Assembly: GCA_052400625.1 (NCBI GenBank)
Contig: JBQTGH010000002.1
DNA: 64,000 nucleotides
DNA from: Thermophagus sp052400625
GTDB taxonomy: Bacteria; Bacteroidota; Bacteroidia; Bacteroidales; Marinilabiliaceae
Strand: one strand, 5' to 3'
Each line of letters begins with the position of its first letter. Position 1 is the stretch's first letter. This document shows positions 35,722 to 45,360 of the stretch, in pieces. The notes beneath the pieces were generated by a model. That model searched no databases and had not been told where the DNA came from. It saw only the letters and a program-made list of their open reading frames with translations. Made by a program: the position numbers and the translations under genes.

Positions 35722-38700
35722 TCACGATAAGTGGATCTGTAAATCTGCATGCTCGTTAAAGAATTGAAGAACATCTTTTTGTGATAAGTCAATCCGAGCT
35801 GTTCTCGATAATAATTGAACACTGTTGTGCTCATTTACGGGGTCAAAAACATGGAATCTCAACGCCACTTTACCGCGATTATCAAGCATTACACTGGCCA
35901 GCTCATTAACCAGCTCTTCTGTGATTTTATCTACCGGGATATGTAACGAAAGATTACGGACTTCATTTTCTAGTACTTCATCCAAAAATGAAATGGAGTT
36001 AATTTTGATTTCCAGTTCTTGTGGTTTGTATTTTTTGGGTTGTACTCTCCCCTTTATCATTAAAAAGATGCTTCCATCGTCAGGTACTGCATGGAATTTA
36101 CTGAAGTCTTTATAGTCACGACCAAACAATGCAAAATCAAATGACCCTGAATAGTCCTCAAGGGTGATGATGGCATAGGGATTCTCTTTTACTCTCGTTA
36201 CTCCCCGCCGGATGCCGGTAACCATTCCCCCCACCACTATGCTTCTTCCATTAAGGTCCGACAAATCATTCAATTCGCTTAGTTCTGTGTTGCAAAAGTA
36301 TTTGAGTTCCAGTCGGAATCGGTCAAGGGGATGGGCCGAAAGGTAAATACCAATCAGTTCTTTCTCCCGGTTCAGTTTTTCAACGCTTGTGAATTCCGGT
36401 ACATTGGGCGCCGATGGTCTTTTTACCGCATCTGTCATGTCTGAAACTCCAAACAGAGATGTTTGGTTGCTCGCTTTGTCTGCCTGATATCGGTTGCCAT
36501 AACGCAATAAACGCTCGATGAAGCTTCCTTCTTCTCCATCAATGGTGGCGAAAAACTGAGCTCTGTTTAGCCCTCCAAAACTGTCAAAGGCCCCTGCCGC
36601 TGCCAAGGCTTCCAGGTTCTTTTTATTAACAGTTTGCAGGTTCACACGCTCCACAAAGTCGAAAATGTCTTTGAAGTGTCCACCTTCCTCCCGCTTGCGA
36701 ATAATTTCTTCCACAGCACCGGCACCAACACCTTTTATTCCTGCCATGCCAAAACGTATGGCACCTTCGGCATTTACCGTAAATTTTCTGAAACTTTCGT
36801 TGACGTCGGGGCCAAGAACCTCCAATCCCATACGACGACACTCTTCCATAAAGGTGGTGATCTTGGTAATATCGTTCAGGTTGCGGCTCAAAACCCCTGC
36901 CATAAATTCAGCAGGATAATGGGCCTTTAGATAGCCCGTTTGATAGGCTACATAAGCATAACAAACCGAATGCGATTTATTGAATGCATAACTGGCAAAG
37001 GCTTCCCAGTCTTTCCATATTTTTTCGATAAGTTGGTCGGGATCACTTTTTACTTTTTTACATCCTTCCAGAAATTCCTCATTCTTTTTACAACCCTCGT
37101 AAAACTTAATTTTAAGTTTGGCCATTAGGTCGAATAGCTTTTTCCCCATCGCTTTTCTGAGGGTGTCCGATTCACCTCTGGTAAAACCTGCCAGGGCTCG
37201 AGAGAGAAGCATCACCTGTTCCTGAAAGACGGTGATACCATAGGTGTCTTTCAGATAAGGTTCCATCATGGGGTGATCATAGATGGTCTCCTGCTTCCCG
37301 TGCTTACGGGCAATGTATTGTGGGATGTACTCCATCGGGCCGGGGCGATATAGGGCATTCATGGCGACCAGGTCTTCAAACCGGTTGGGTTGAAGTGCTC
37401 TCAAATGCTTTTTCATCCCCGGTGATTCAAACTGAAAGATAGCGGTGGTATCCCCACGGCTGAATAGCTCAAAAGTTGTTGAATCATCTTGTGGAATTTT
37501 ATCCACATCGAGATCGATATTTTTCGACAACTTGATGTTTTCAAGAGTCTCCTTGATGATCGACAAAGTTTTCAGGCCCAGAAAGTCCATTTTTAACAAC
37601 CCGATAGCTTCCACAAACCGGCCATCGTATTGGGTGGTCATGAGATTTTCATCCTTTGTGGGAATCAATGGGATATGATGATCCAGAGGATCTCTTCCGA
37701 TGAGGACTCCGCAGGCATGGACCCCTGTTTGGCGAACTGAGCCTTCCAGTGTGCAGGCCAGTTTCAGGGTTTTTAAGACCTTTTCTTCGTTATTGTTCCT
37801 TGCTTCCCTGATGCGTTCGGCAAATATTTTATAAACTTCAAGTTTGCTTTCTTCTTTTCCTTTGCCGGCACTCCTGGCTGCTTTCAGTTCATGGTCGATT
37901 TTTTTGATCGCCTCATCAAGACTTCCGGTATCCCTTTCCCGCTTTAAGACCTCTTCATAAGCATTGGCCAGTTTGGTGCCGGGACGTTCCGGTATTAGTT
38001 TGGCCAACTTGTCGGTATCCGGAAGGGGTAGCTTTAGTACCCGTCCCACATCACGAATGGCCAAACGAGCAGCCATGGTACCAAAAGTACATATATGGGC
38101 TACCTTGTCTTGTCCATATTTTTTTGTTACCCATTCCAGAACCAACTGCCGACCATCATCATCAAAGTCAATATCCACATCAGGCATTGAAATTCGATCG
38201 GGATTGAGAAACCTCTCAAACAGAAGGTCGTGCTTAATGGGGTCTATGTTGGTAATTCCTACGCAATAGGAGACGGCAGCTCCCGCCGCTGATCCTCGTC
38301 CCGGACCTACCAGCACACCCATGTTCCGGGCCGCATTGATAAAATCCTGGACAATTAGGAAGTACCCTGGAAAACCCATGCTCTTGATGGTGTTCAGCTC
38401 AAAATCGAGACGTTCTTTTACATGCTCAGGAATCGGTTCACCATATCGAGCTGGATCTTTTGCCCCCTGATACGTGAGATGGGTAAGATAATCCGATTCC
38501 AGTTTTATTCGTAGCAGATTTTCGTATTCCCCTCCCAGGGCATCGTATCTCACTCCAAATTCCTGACGTAAAGCCTCTTCTGTGTACTTCTCTTTATATC
38601 CTTCCAGAGTGCCAAATTCGGAGGGAATAGGAAAGAACGGCATAATGGGTGAGGAGTTCAATTCATACACCTCCACCTTTTCTGCAATTTCCATGGTGTT

Positions 38701-39522
38701 TTGCAATGCCTCCGGCACATCACTGAACAACTCGTTCATCTCCTCGGTGGTTTTAAACCATTCCTGCCGGGTATAGCGCATCCGGTTCTCATCATCATAG
38801 TCTTTGCCGGTATTGAGGCAAATCAGCAAGTCATGTGCTTCGGCATCTTCCGCATTGGTGAAATGAACGTCATTGGTGGCAATTAATTTAACACCCAGTT
38901 CTTTTGAAAAAGCTAGAAGCGCTTTGTTTACTTTTATTTGGTTTTCATATACCTCTTGTCTCGATTTGGGGTCTTCGGCCGGATGGCGTTGCAATTCCAG
39001 ATAAAAGTCGTCACCAAATATGCGCTTAAACCAAAGAATGGTTTCTCTGGCTCCTTCCATATCGCCGGCCATGATCTTTTGCGGAATCTCTCCCCCTATA
39101 CATGCACTGGAAACAATTAATCCTTCGTGGTGCTGCTCCAGCAGTGCTTTGTCAATTCGAGGTTTGTAGTAAAACCCTTCCACATTAGCTATGGATATGA
39201 GCTTGAGTAAGTTCTTGTATCCGGTGCGGTTTTTCGCCAATAATATTAAGTGATCACCCCGCCCGTCCAGTTTGCTGTCCGTCTTGTCATGAACGGAACG
39301 TGCTGCGACATATGTTTCACATCCCAAAATGGGTTTTATGTCATTTTTACGACAGGTGTCGAAAAACTCTTTAATGCCGAACATGGTACCATGATCGGTT
39401 AGTGCCAGAGCTTTCATCCCGTCTTGCTTGGCTTTGGAAACCAATGCTCCTACTGCAGCGGCTCCATCAAGAATTGAATATTGCGAGTGAACATGAAGAT
39501 GAGTAAATGGTATTAGTCCCAT
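35722..39522 (-). CDS. dnaE: DNA polymerase III subunit alpha
   Basis: The 1266-aa replicative polymerase has an N-terminal PHP domain (FTHLHVHSQYSILDG, ALTDHGTMFG), palm with the catalytic Asp pair in SMPDVDIDFDDDGR (about 441-454), fingers, tandem HhH region (FRKF...IKGVGAGAVEEI, about 930-960) and an OB fold near 1090-1150 (RSIVVGGMVTGIRRG). The PHP His/Asp residues seem retained (HLHVH, TDHG). It is longer than E. coli DnaE (1160) partly from an insertion after the thumb near residues 520-580. It stands alone, with rpsP divergent. Confidence 0.97.
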   Translation of the reverse strand: MGLIPFTHLHVHSQYSILDGAAAVGALVSKAKQDGMKALALTDHGTMFGIKEFFDTCRKNDIKPILGCETYVAARSVHDKTDSKLDGRGDHLILLAKNRTGYKNLLKLISIANVEGFYYKPRIDKALLEQHHEGLIVSSACIGGEIPQKIMAGDMEGARETILWFKRIFGDDFYLELQRHPAEDPKSRQEVYENQIKVNKALLAFSKELGVKLIATNDVHFTNAEDAEAHDLLICLNTGKDYDDENRMRYTRQEWFKTTEEMNELFSDVPEALQNTMEIAEKVEVYELNSSPIMPFFPIPSEFGTLEGYKEKYTEEALRQEFGVRYDALGGEYENLLRIKLESDYLTHLTYQGAKDPARYGEPIPEHVKERLDFELNTIKSMGFPGYFLIVQDFINAARNMGVLVGPGRGSAAGAAVSYCVGITNIDPIKHDLLFERFLNPDRISMPDVDIDFDDDGRQLVLEWVTKKYGQDKVAHICTFGTMAARLAIRDVGRVLKLPLPDTDKLAKLIPERPGTKLANAYEEVLKRERDTGSLDEAIKKIDHELKAARSAGKGKEESKLEVYKIFAERIREARNNNEEKVLKTLKLACTLEGSVRQTGVHACGVLIGRDPLDHHIPLIPTKDENLMTTQYDGRFVEAIGLLKMDFLGLKTLSIIKETLENIKLSKNIDLDVDKIPQDDSTTFELFSRGDTTAIFQFESPGMKKHLRALQPNRFEDLVAMNALYRPGPMEYIPQYIARKHGKQETIYDHPMMEPYLKDTYGITVFQEQVMLLSRALAGFTRGESDTLRKAMGKKLFDLMAKLKIKFYEGCKKNEEFLEGCKKVKSDPDQLIEKIWKDWEAFASYAFNKSHSVCYAYVAYQTGYLKAHYPAEFMAGVLSRNLNDITKITTFMEECRRMGLEVLGPDVNESFRKFTVNAEGAIRFGMAGIKGVGAGAVEEIIRKREEGGHFKDIFDFVERVNLQTVNKKNLEALAAAGAFDSFGGLNRAQFFATIDGEEGSFIERLLRYGNRYQADKASNQTSLFGVSDMTDAVKRPSAPNVPEFTSVEKLNREKELIGIYLSAHPLDRFRLELKYFCNTELSELNDLSDLNGRSIVVGGMVTGIRRGVTRVKENPYAIITLEDYSGSFDFALFGRDYKDFSKFHAVPDDGSIFLMIKGRVQPKKYKPQELEIKINSISFLDEVLENEVRNLSLHIPVDKITEELVNELASVMLDNRGKVALRFHVFDPVNEHNSVQLLSRTARIDLSQKDVLQFFNEHADLQIHLS

Positions 39523-40022
39523 GGTGTCTCCTTCCGATATCTGTTTGAAACGACAAAATTATCCAAAATTGTGGTGGAATTCATTTTTTGGATAAAAGTA
39601 AATTTTAAATTTCTTGCAAGTTGATTGTTGTCAAATGTTTAAGTGCTGTTTTGGAGGCAGGTTGAGGGAGTCGGCTCCTGTGGATGCGCCCTCACAACGA
39701 TCATATTCCGGATCTCATCTGCCATCTTTGTATCTGGTTATAATTATATTGTTAGCATTCCCCGAGAGTGGTTTGTTTATTTGTTTCGATAAGCCTAAAA
39801 AAGGAACACATTTTTTTGCGAAAGGTTTGTTGATGAAACGAAAATTATTGAACTGTTTTCAATTTCCGAAATGATGATTTTCGGGGTGTATGAATAATTT
39901 ACCGCGGCTTCGTAAACCGCCTTGAATGATCTGTTTCGCCTTGTCATTATCCGGATGAAGGTAAAAATGGGAAAAATGTGACGGAAAAGGATAAAGAAAT
40001 TTCATAAACCGATAAAACACTG
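39523..40022. other. divergent intergenic region dnaE/rpsP
   Basis: About 500 bp without a recognisable gene apart from short unsupported frames. A TAATTTTG box at 39554-39561 could serve dnaE and a TATATTTG box at 40023 serves rpsP. Confidence 0.45.
39554..39561 (-). promoter_or_regulatory. -7 box (TAATTTTG) for dnaE
   Basis: Minus-strand TAATTTTG, 31 bp upstream of the dnaE ATG. A -33 TTG is not evident. Confidence 0.4.
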
Positions 40023-40030
40023 TATATTTG
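40023..40030 (+). promoter_or_regulatory. -7 box (TATATTTG) for rpsP
   Basis: TATATTTGCAC, a very typical Bacteroidota -7 context, 45 bp before the rpsP ATG; the -33 position has TTT rather than TTG. Confidence 0.6.
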
Positions 40031-40074
40031 CACTCGCAAAATTGTAGGTTGTTTAATGTAATTTATTTAAAAAC

Positions 40075-40668
40075 ATGCCCGTAAAAATCAGATTAGCAAG
40101 ACACGGACGCAAAAGGTATGCTTACTACCATATAGTAGTAGCAGATAGCAGGGCGCCACGAGATGGTAAATACATCGAGCGGATTGGTTCATACAATCCC
40201 AACACAAATCCTGCTACGATTGAACTTGATTTCGAGAAAGCCATGGAATGGCTTGGAAAAGGCGCTCAACCTACGGACACTGCCCGTGCAATTTTGAGTT
40301 ACAAAGGTGTACTCATGAAAAAACACCTGCTTGATGGCGTTAAAAAAGGTGCTTTTGATGAAGCCGAAGCTGAACGTCGATTCCAAAAATGGATGGAAGA
40401 GAAAGAAGCTAAAATTCAGGCTAAAAAAGATCGCCTCTCGTCTGAAAGCGAACAAGAACGCAAAGCTCGCCTTGAGCATGAAGCTAAAATCAATGCTGAG
40501 AGAGCTGAAAAACTGGCTAAGCGTGCCGCCGAATTGGCCGCAGAGGCTGAGGCACAGCAAAAAGAAGAAGGTGCCGAAGAAGCCGGTGCTGAAGAAGCTG
40601 CTTCCGAAGAAACAACGACTGAACAAGCAGCTGCTCCTTCTGAAGAAGAAACTAAAAAAGAAGAATAG
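40075..40668 (+). CDS. rpsP: 30S ribosomal protein S16 with long acidic C-terminal extension
   Basis: Residues 1-80 are canonical S16 (PVKIRLARHGRKRYAYYHIV, RIGSYNPN). The protein continues to 197 aa, more than twice the usual size: a charged helical segment with KKD, EAE and ERA repeats (about 95-155) and then a low-complexity Glu/Ala tail (EEGAEEAGAEEAASEETTTE). Such extensions occur in other Bacteroidota, but the function is unknown. Reading frame and third-position use are continuous, so it is not a frameshift artefact. A strong terminator follows. Confidence 0.95.
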   Translation: MPVKIRLARHGRKRYAYYHIVVADSRAPRDGKYIERIGSYNPNTNPATIELDFEKAMEWLGKGAQPTDTARAILSYKGVLMKKHLLDGVKKGAFDEAEAERRFQKWMEEKEAKIQAKKDRLSSESEQERKARLEHEAKINAERAEKLAKRAAELAAEAEAQQKEEGAEEAGAEEAASEETTTEQAAAPSEEETKKEE

Positions 40669-40685
40669 ATTTTTTACTTCTTTAA

Positions 40686-40726
40686 AAACACAAAAAGCCG
40701 CTCGAAAGGGCGGCTTTTTGTGTTTT
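40686..40726. terminator. rpsP terminator
   Basis: AACACAAAAAGCCGCTC, loop GAAA, GGGCGGCTTTTTGTGTT, with T-tracts on both sides. A near-perfect 17-bp stem. Confidence 0.92.
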
Positions 40727-40810
40727 TATGCCTCGCTGCTTTATGATTTTTCTCCTTTTAGAATCCTCATTTGCTGCCAACCATCCTCCATCCTGCCTCC
40801 GGCATGCCGA

Positions 40811-40843
40811 TAAAAAGAACCCCCACCGTTTGACCGGCAGGGG
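40811..40843 (-). terminator. terminator of the methylmalonyl-CoA mutase operon
   Basis: On the minus strand CCCCTGCCG, GTCAAA loop, CGGTGGGGG followed by TTCTTTTTATC. The stem has a small internal loop. It lies 30 bp after the mutB stop. Confidence 0.6.
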
Positions 40844-40872
40844 TAATGAAAAAGAAAATTAATTCAGATGGT

Positions 40873-43026
40873 CTATTCTTCTTCACTCTGAAGCAATAGT
40901 TTCAGAATATCTATGGCGGCCCGTGATACGGAGGATCCGGGGCCGAAGATTCCTACAACCCCGCAATCATACAGGAATTGATAATCCTGATGAGGAATCA
41001 CACCACCGGCAATCACCATGATGTCTTCACGACCCAGTTTTTTCAACTCTTCAATCACCTGAGGCACCAGAGTTTTATGTCCGGCGGCCAGAGATGAAAC
41101 ACCCAGTACATGCACGTCGTTTTCAACAGCCTGGCGAGCGGTTTCAGCAGGGGTCTGGAACAAGGGGCCCATATCCACGTCGAAGCCGATGTCGGCATAT
41201 CCTGTGGCTACCACTTTGGCTCCACGGTCGTGACCGTCCTGACCCATTTTGGCAATCATAATACGAGGCTGACGGCCTTCTTTTTCGGCAAATTCTTTGG
41301 CCAGGGCACGGGCTTGTTCAAACTCGCTGTCACTGCCGGCCTCTGATGAATAGACTCCGTTTATTGAATGTATCACAGCTTTATATCTTCCAACTACTTT
41401 CTCACAAGCATACGAAATTTCTCCCAAAGAAGCACGTTTTTTGGCAGCATCTACAGCCAGTTCCAGAAGATTACCTTCTCCTGTTTCTACGGCTTTGGTG
41501 ATCGCTGCCAAGGCTGCCTGTACTTCCTCTTCATTACGTTCGGCACGTAATTTTTTGAGACGCTCAATCTGAGCATTACGCACTGCTGTGTTGTCGATCT
41601 CAAGGATGTCGATGGGATCTTCTTTTTCCAGACGATAACGGTTGGTACCAACGATCACCTGTTTTCCACTGTCAATTTTGGCTTGTGTACGGGCTGCAGC
41701 TTCTTCGATACGCATTTTGGGAAGACCTGTTTCGATGGCTTTGGCCATTCCACCCATCTCTTCGATTTCCTGAATGTGTGCCCAAGCCTTTTCAGCCAAT
41801 TCTTTGGTCAGCGCTTCTACATAATAGGAACCTGCCCATGGATCTACTGCCTTAGTGATACCGGTCTCTTCCTGAATGTAGATCTGAGTGTTTCGGGCAA
41901 TACGTGCCGAGAAGTCGGTAGGCAGTGCAATGGCTTCGTCCAGAGCATTGGTGTGCAGCGACTGGGTATGTCCCAGTGCGGCAGCCATGGCCTCGATACA
42001 GGTACGGCCTACGTTGTTAAAAGGATCCTGTTCCTGCAATGACCAACCCGATGTTTGTGAGTGGGTACGCAATGCCATTGACTTGGGATTTTTAGGGTTA
42101 AACTGCTTCACGATTTTTGCCCAGAGCATACGTGCTGCACGCATCTTGGCAATCTCCATGAAGTGATTCATCCCAATAGCCCAGAAGAACGACAGTCGGG
42201 GGGCAAATGCATCGATATTCAACCCTGACTGAACGCCTGTTCGCAGGTATTCCAACCCGTCGGCAAGGGTATATCCCAGCTCCAGGTCGGCAGTTGCACC
42301 TGCTTCCTGCATGTGGTATCCCGAAATGGATATGCTGTTAAATTTGGGCATGTTCTTCGATGTGTATTCGAATATATCGGCAATGATACGCATCGAAAAT
42401 TCGGGTGGATAAATATAGGTGTTACGAACCATGAACTCCTTAAGAATATCGTTTTGAATGGTTCCACTCAGCTCTTCCAGCTTAGCTCCCTGTTCCAGCC
42501 CCGCAACAATATAAAAGGCCATGATGGGCAGTACCGCACCGTTCATGGTCATGGATACCGACATCTTATTTAATGGAATACCATCAAACAGAACCTCCAT
42601 ATCCAAAATGGAGTCGATGGCCACACCGGCTTTCCCCACATCACCAACCACACGTTCATGGTCTGAGTCATATCCTCGGTGTGTGGCCAAGTCGAAGGCT
42701 ACAGAAAGACCTTTCTGGCCTGCCGCCAGGTTACGACGATAAAAGGCATTGGACTCCTCGGCAGTGGAAAATCCGGCATATTGCCGAATGGTCCATGGAC
42801 GCATGGCATACATGGCCGAATAGGGACCCCGAAGATAGGGAGGAAGACCTGCTGCATAGTTCAGATGTTCCATGCCTTCCAGGTCCTCTTTTGAATATAC
42901 GGGCTTCACGGGAATCTGCTCCGGTGTTACCCAATCCTTTTTAATGGAATGCTGTTGCTCCCAGGCTTTGGCATCAAACGAAAGCCGGTCGCTTTTGTAA
43001 TCTATTTTTGAAAAATCTGGTCTCAT
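40873..43026 (-). CDS. mutB: methylmalonyl-CoA mutase large (catalytic) subunit
   Basis: The 717-aa protein interconverts succinyl-CoA and methylmalonyl-CoA with adenosylcobalamin, a key step in propionate formation. The N-terminal TIM barrel holds the substrate region (AGFSTAEESNAFYRRNLAAG, RTHSQTSGWSLQEQDPFNN) and the C-terminal flavodoxin-like domain has the cobalamin base-off motif DGHDRGAKVVATG (about 595-607). The small subunit gene mutA lies upstream on the same strand, but is separated by an inserted four-helix-bundle gene. No epimerase or decarboxylase gene is adjacent. Confidence 0.97.
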   Translation of the reverse strand: MRPDFSKIDYKSDRLSFDAKAWEQQHSIKKDWVTPEQIPVKPVYSKEDLEGMEHLNYAAGLPPYLRGPYSAMYAMRPWTIRQYAGFSTAEESNAFYRRNLAAGQKGLSVAFDLATHRGYDSDHERVVGDVGKAGVAIDSILDMEVLFDGIPLNKMSVSMTMNGAVLPIMAFYIVAGLEQGAKLEELSGTIQNDILKEFMVRNTYIYPPEFSMRIIADIFEYTSKNMPKFNSISISGYHMQEAGATADLELGYTLADGLEYLRTGVQSGLNIDAFAPRLSFFWAIGMNHFMEIAKMRAARMLWAKIVKQFNPKNPKSMALRTHSQTSGWSLQEQDPFNNVGRTCIEAMAAALGHTQSLHTNALDEAIALPTDFSARIARNTQIYIQEETGITKAVDPWAGSYYVEALTKELAEKAWAHIQEIEEMGGMAKAIETGLPKMRIEEAAARTQAKIDSGKQVIVGTNRYRLEKEDPIDILEIDNTAVRNAQIERLKKLRAERNEEEVQAALAAITKAVETGEGNLLELAVDAAKKRASLGEISYACEKVVGRYKAVIHSINGVYSSEAGSDSEFEQARALAKEFAEKEGRQPRIMIAKMGQDGHDRGAKVVATGYADIGFDVDMGPLFQTPAETARQAVENDVHVLGVSSLAAGHKTLVPQVIEELKKLGREDIMVIAGGVIPHQDYQFLYDCGVVGIFGPGSSVSRAAIDILKLLLQSEEE

Positions 43027-43036
43027 GGTAGTAGAT

Positions 43037-43073
43037 TTTTAGATTATTAGATGTAAGATTTAAGATTCAAGAT
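43037..43073. repeat. AGATNNN heptamer run, left of the four-helix-bundle gene
   Basis: Units AGATTATT, AGATGTA, AGATTTA, AGATTCA, AGATG in a row on the plus strand. The same units run on the minus strand at 43456-43497, so the gene between is bracketed by inverted arrays. Confidence 0.75.
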
Positions 43074-43075
43074 GA

Positions 43076-43432
43076 TCAGGAAAGTCTCTTCTGAAAGGAA
43101 TAAATCATTTTTTCCAATTCGATACACTTTTCATTTATGTCGTTTAAGACCTCGGTGGTGATATATCCCAAGTCATTGGGTAATATCATTAGGGTTTGTA
43201 ATTCAAAAAGAGACCCGCGGGCGACATTTAAAAAGTGATTGAAATCTTTTTTTGTTCCTTTCCCTGAACCTTCTGCAATATTTGCAACAATAGAAACAGC
43301 AGCCCTGCGAGATTGTCCTTGTAATCCATAAGTTTCTGTTGGCGGGAAAGCTTGGGACACGGTGTAGATAATTTTAACCAGCGCTCTCGCTTTTTGCCAG
43401 ATTATTAAATCTCTATACTTATGGGGTTTCAT
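43076..43432 (-). CDS. four-helix-bundle protein (S23/rRNA intervening-sequence family)
   Basis: The 118-aa protein shows the family pattern: start KPHKYRDLIIWQKARALVKI, FPPTETYGLQGQSRRAAVSI (helix 2 with the conserved QSRRAA), ANIAEGSGKGTKKDFNHFL and the closing LEKMIYSF. Proteins like this were first found in rRNA intervening sequences; many free-standing copies exist in Bacteroidota, with unknown function. It interrupts the mutA-mutB pair and is bracketed by inverted AGATNNN repeats, suggesting later insertion. Same strand as both mutase genes, so transcription through it is possible. Confidence 0.9.
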   Translation of the reverse strand: MKPHKYRDLIIWQKARALVKIIYTVSQAFPPTETYGLQGQSRRAAVSIVANIAEGSGKGTKKDFNHFLNVARGSLFELQTLMILPNDLGYITTEVLNDINEKCIELEKMIYSFQKRLS

Positions 43433-43455
43433 TACAGTGAAAATCTGCAGTTTTT

Positions 43456-43497
43456 AAATCTAATAATCTTACATCTATAAATCTTATATCTTAATTA
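43456..43497. repeat. AGATNNN heptamer run (inverted), right of the four-helix-bundle gene
   Basis: Read on the minus strand: AAGATAT, AAGATTTAT, AGATGTA, AGATTATT, AGATT. It shares AGATGTA and AGATTATT with the left array in opposite orientation and also lies just after the mutA stop. Confidence 0.75.
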
Positions 43498-45360
43498 TTA
43501 TTGAATTTTCAACATTTTATTAAACATCTGCAATGTCTCCAGCAAGTTGGAACGTACATTTATGAAGTACTCAATGCCCTGAGCTTTCAGGTCATCGGAA
43601 CAGGCGGGGGCGCCTGCCACCACAAAGATGGCTTCTCCGTTCAATGCTTTAAAGGCTGCGGGGGCTGCTTCGGCATATTCATCATCTGATGAGCAAAGCA
43701 CCACGATGTCGGCTTTTGCTTCTTTTGCTGCCTCTACACCTTTTTCTACCGTGTCGAAACCAAGGTTGTCGATGATTTCATACCCGGCACAACCAAAGAA
43801 GTTGCCCGAAAACTGAGAGCGTGCCAGGCGCATGGCCAGATTGCCATAGGTCAGCATAAACACTTTCGGTCGGTTGGGGGCTTTTTCGGTGGCCAAACGG
43901 AGAGCTTCAAACTCTTCTGCGCCACGATACAACCGAATGGGTTCGATGTCGCCCGCTTCCGGTGTAGCAGAAAAGGCCTGTTCTTCATTGATCTCAGATG
44001 CCACAGATTCCAGATTGTTGGGATATTGATTGGTTCCAAGGAACACTTCTTTGCGGCGGGCCAGATCTTTTTGTCGCTTCCCGGAGATTTCTTTCACCTT
44101 CGACTGAATAAATCCGGCTTTCAGGGCTTCCAGATAACCTCCTTTGTTTTCTACCTCAAGGAAGAGCGTCCAGGCTTCATGGGCGATGCTGTCGGTGAGG
44201 TTTTCAATGTAGTAGCTTCCTGCCGAGGGATCCACAATCTTTCCGAAATAAGCTTCTTCCTTAAGCAGCAACTGTTGGTTGCGGGCAATACGCTCGCTGA
44301 AGTCACCTGTTGGACGGAACACTTTGTCGAACGGTGTTACCGTCAGAGAGTCGGTACCGCCGATGGTGGCGCTCATGGCTTCCGTCTGAGTGCGAAGCAT
44401 ATTCACGTAAGGATCGTAAATAGTCTTGTTCCATTCCGATGTTTCGCAATGTGTGTGCATTTTGTTGGCGCCCTTGTCGGAAGGCTTGTAAGCATCTACG
44501 ATCTTGGCCCAAAGCAGGCGTCCGGCACGCAGTTTGGCGATCTCCATAAAGTAGTTGCTTCCAATGCCAAAATTGAACCGAATGCTGCGGGCTGCATCGT
44601 CGGCGCTAATGCCTTTACCGGTAAGTTGTGCCATGTATTCATTGGCCATTGCCAGCCCAAAGCCCAGCTCCTGAACAATGCTCGAACCGGCATTGGTGAA
44701 ATGTTTGGCATTAACGGTCAATGGTTGGAACCGGGGCAATTCACCGCCTTCTTTTACCAACTCGGCAGCATTGTCGTAGAGTTCTTCTACCGAAACACAT
44801 GCCTTGCCGTTAATGGTCAGATTTCCCAGGGGATCAAAATTGAGTGATCCTTTTACCGCTTTTAAATCGGCGTGGGTTTCGTTGAGCCACTCTTTTAAGA
44901 TTGAAAAGAGTTTTTTGTTGCCGTGGGCAGTGGAAAAGTTAAGCTCCACCTTTGCCGGGTCAATGTCTTTAAGCAGCTCAGATATATTCTCTTTAGTAAT
45001 CAGTGCATCACTCCCGAAGATGAAACCAAGGGCGTTAACCCCTTTATTCAGGATGTCCTGTGCTTTTGAGTGCGCCGCCTTCACGTCGTCGACTTTTATG
45101 TCCTGACGCACCAGCCACTGGTTGTCGGTTTTGGTTCCGCGAACATAAGGATATTCACCGGGAAGAGTGTTCAAGTAATCCAACCCTTTCAAGTCCTCCT
45201 CTCTGTAGAAAGGACGAACGTTAAATCCTTCATTGGTTTTCCAAACGAGCTTTCGGTCAAAGTCCGCTCCTTTGAGATCCGCTGTTATTTTCGCCATCCA
45301 TTCCTCGGTAGAAACAGGTGGAAAGTCGTTAAACAACGGCTGATTTGATTTATCTGCCAT
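43498..45360 (-). CDS. mutA: methylmalonyl-CoA mutase small subunit
   Basis: The 620-aa partner subunit of MutB resembles the large subunit but lacks the cobalamin His: the corresponding C-terminal region reads VFMLTYGNLAMRLARSQF and FFGCAGYEIIDN, without DxHxxG. The TIM-barrel part has RNQQLLLKEEAYFGKIVDPSAGSYY split as RNQQLLLKEEAY and DPSAGSYYIENL. It serves a structural role in the heterodimer. It precedes mutB, with an inserted gene between them. Confidence 0.96.
   Translation of the reverse strand: MADKSNQPLFNDFPPVSTEEWMAKITADLKGADFDRKLVWKTNEGFNVRPFYREEDLKGLDYLNTLPGEYPYVRGTKTDNQWLVRQDIKVDDVKAAHSKAQDILNKGVNALGFIFGSDALITKENISELLKDIDPAKVELNFSTAHGNKKLFSILKEWLNETHADLKAVKGSLNFDPLGNLTINGKACVSVEELYDNAAELVKEGGELPRFQPLTVNAKHFTNAGSSIVQELGFGLAMANEYMAQLTGKGISADDAARSIRFNFGIGSNYFMEIAKLRAGRLLWAKIVDAYKPSDKGANKMHTHCETSEWNKTIYDPYVNMLRTQTEAMSATIGGTDSLTVTPFDKVFRPTGDFSERIARNQQLLLKEEAYFGKIVDPSAGSYYIENLTDSIAHEAWTLFLEVENKGGYLEALKAGFIQSKVKEISGKRQKDLARRKEVFLGTNQYPNNLESVASEINEEQAFSATPEAGDIEPIRLYRGAEEFEALRLATEKAPNRPKVFMLTYGNLAMRLARSQFSGNFFGCAGYEIIDNLGFDTVEKGVEAAKEAKADIVVLCSSDDEYAEAAPAAFKALNGEAIFVVAGAPACSDDLKAQGIEYFINVRSNLLETLQMFNKMLKIQ

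Noticed and set aside
35745..35757. CATGCTCGTTAAA resembling the leader-repeat arm
   Set aside because: It lies in the coding sequence of the dnaE C-terminus and has no further repeat match around it.
44026..44847. 273-codon plus-strand frame inside mutA
   Set aside because: Antisense shadow of a conserved enzyme gene without family features.
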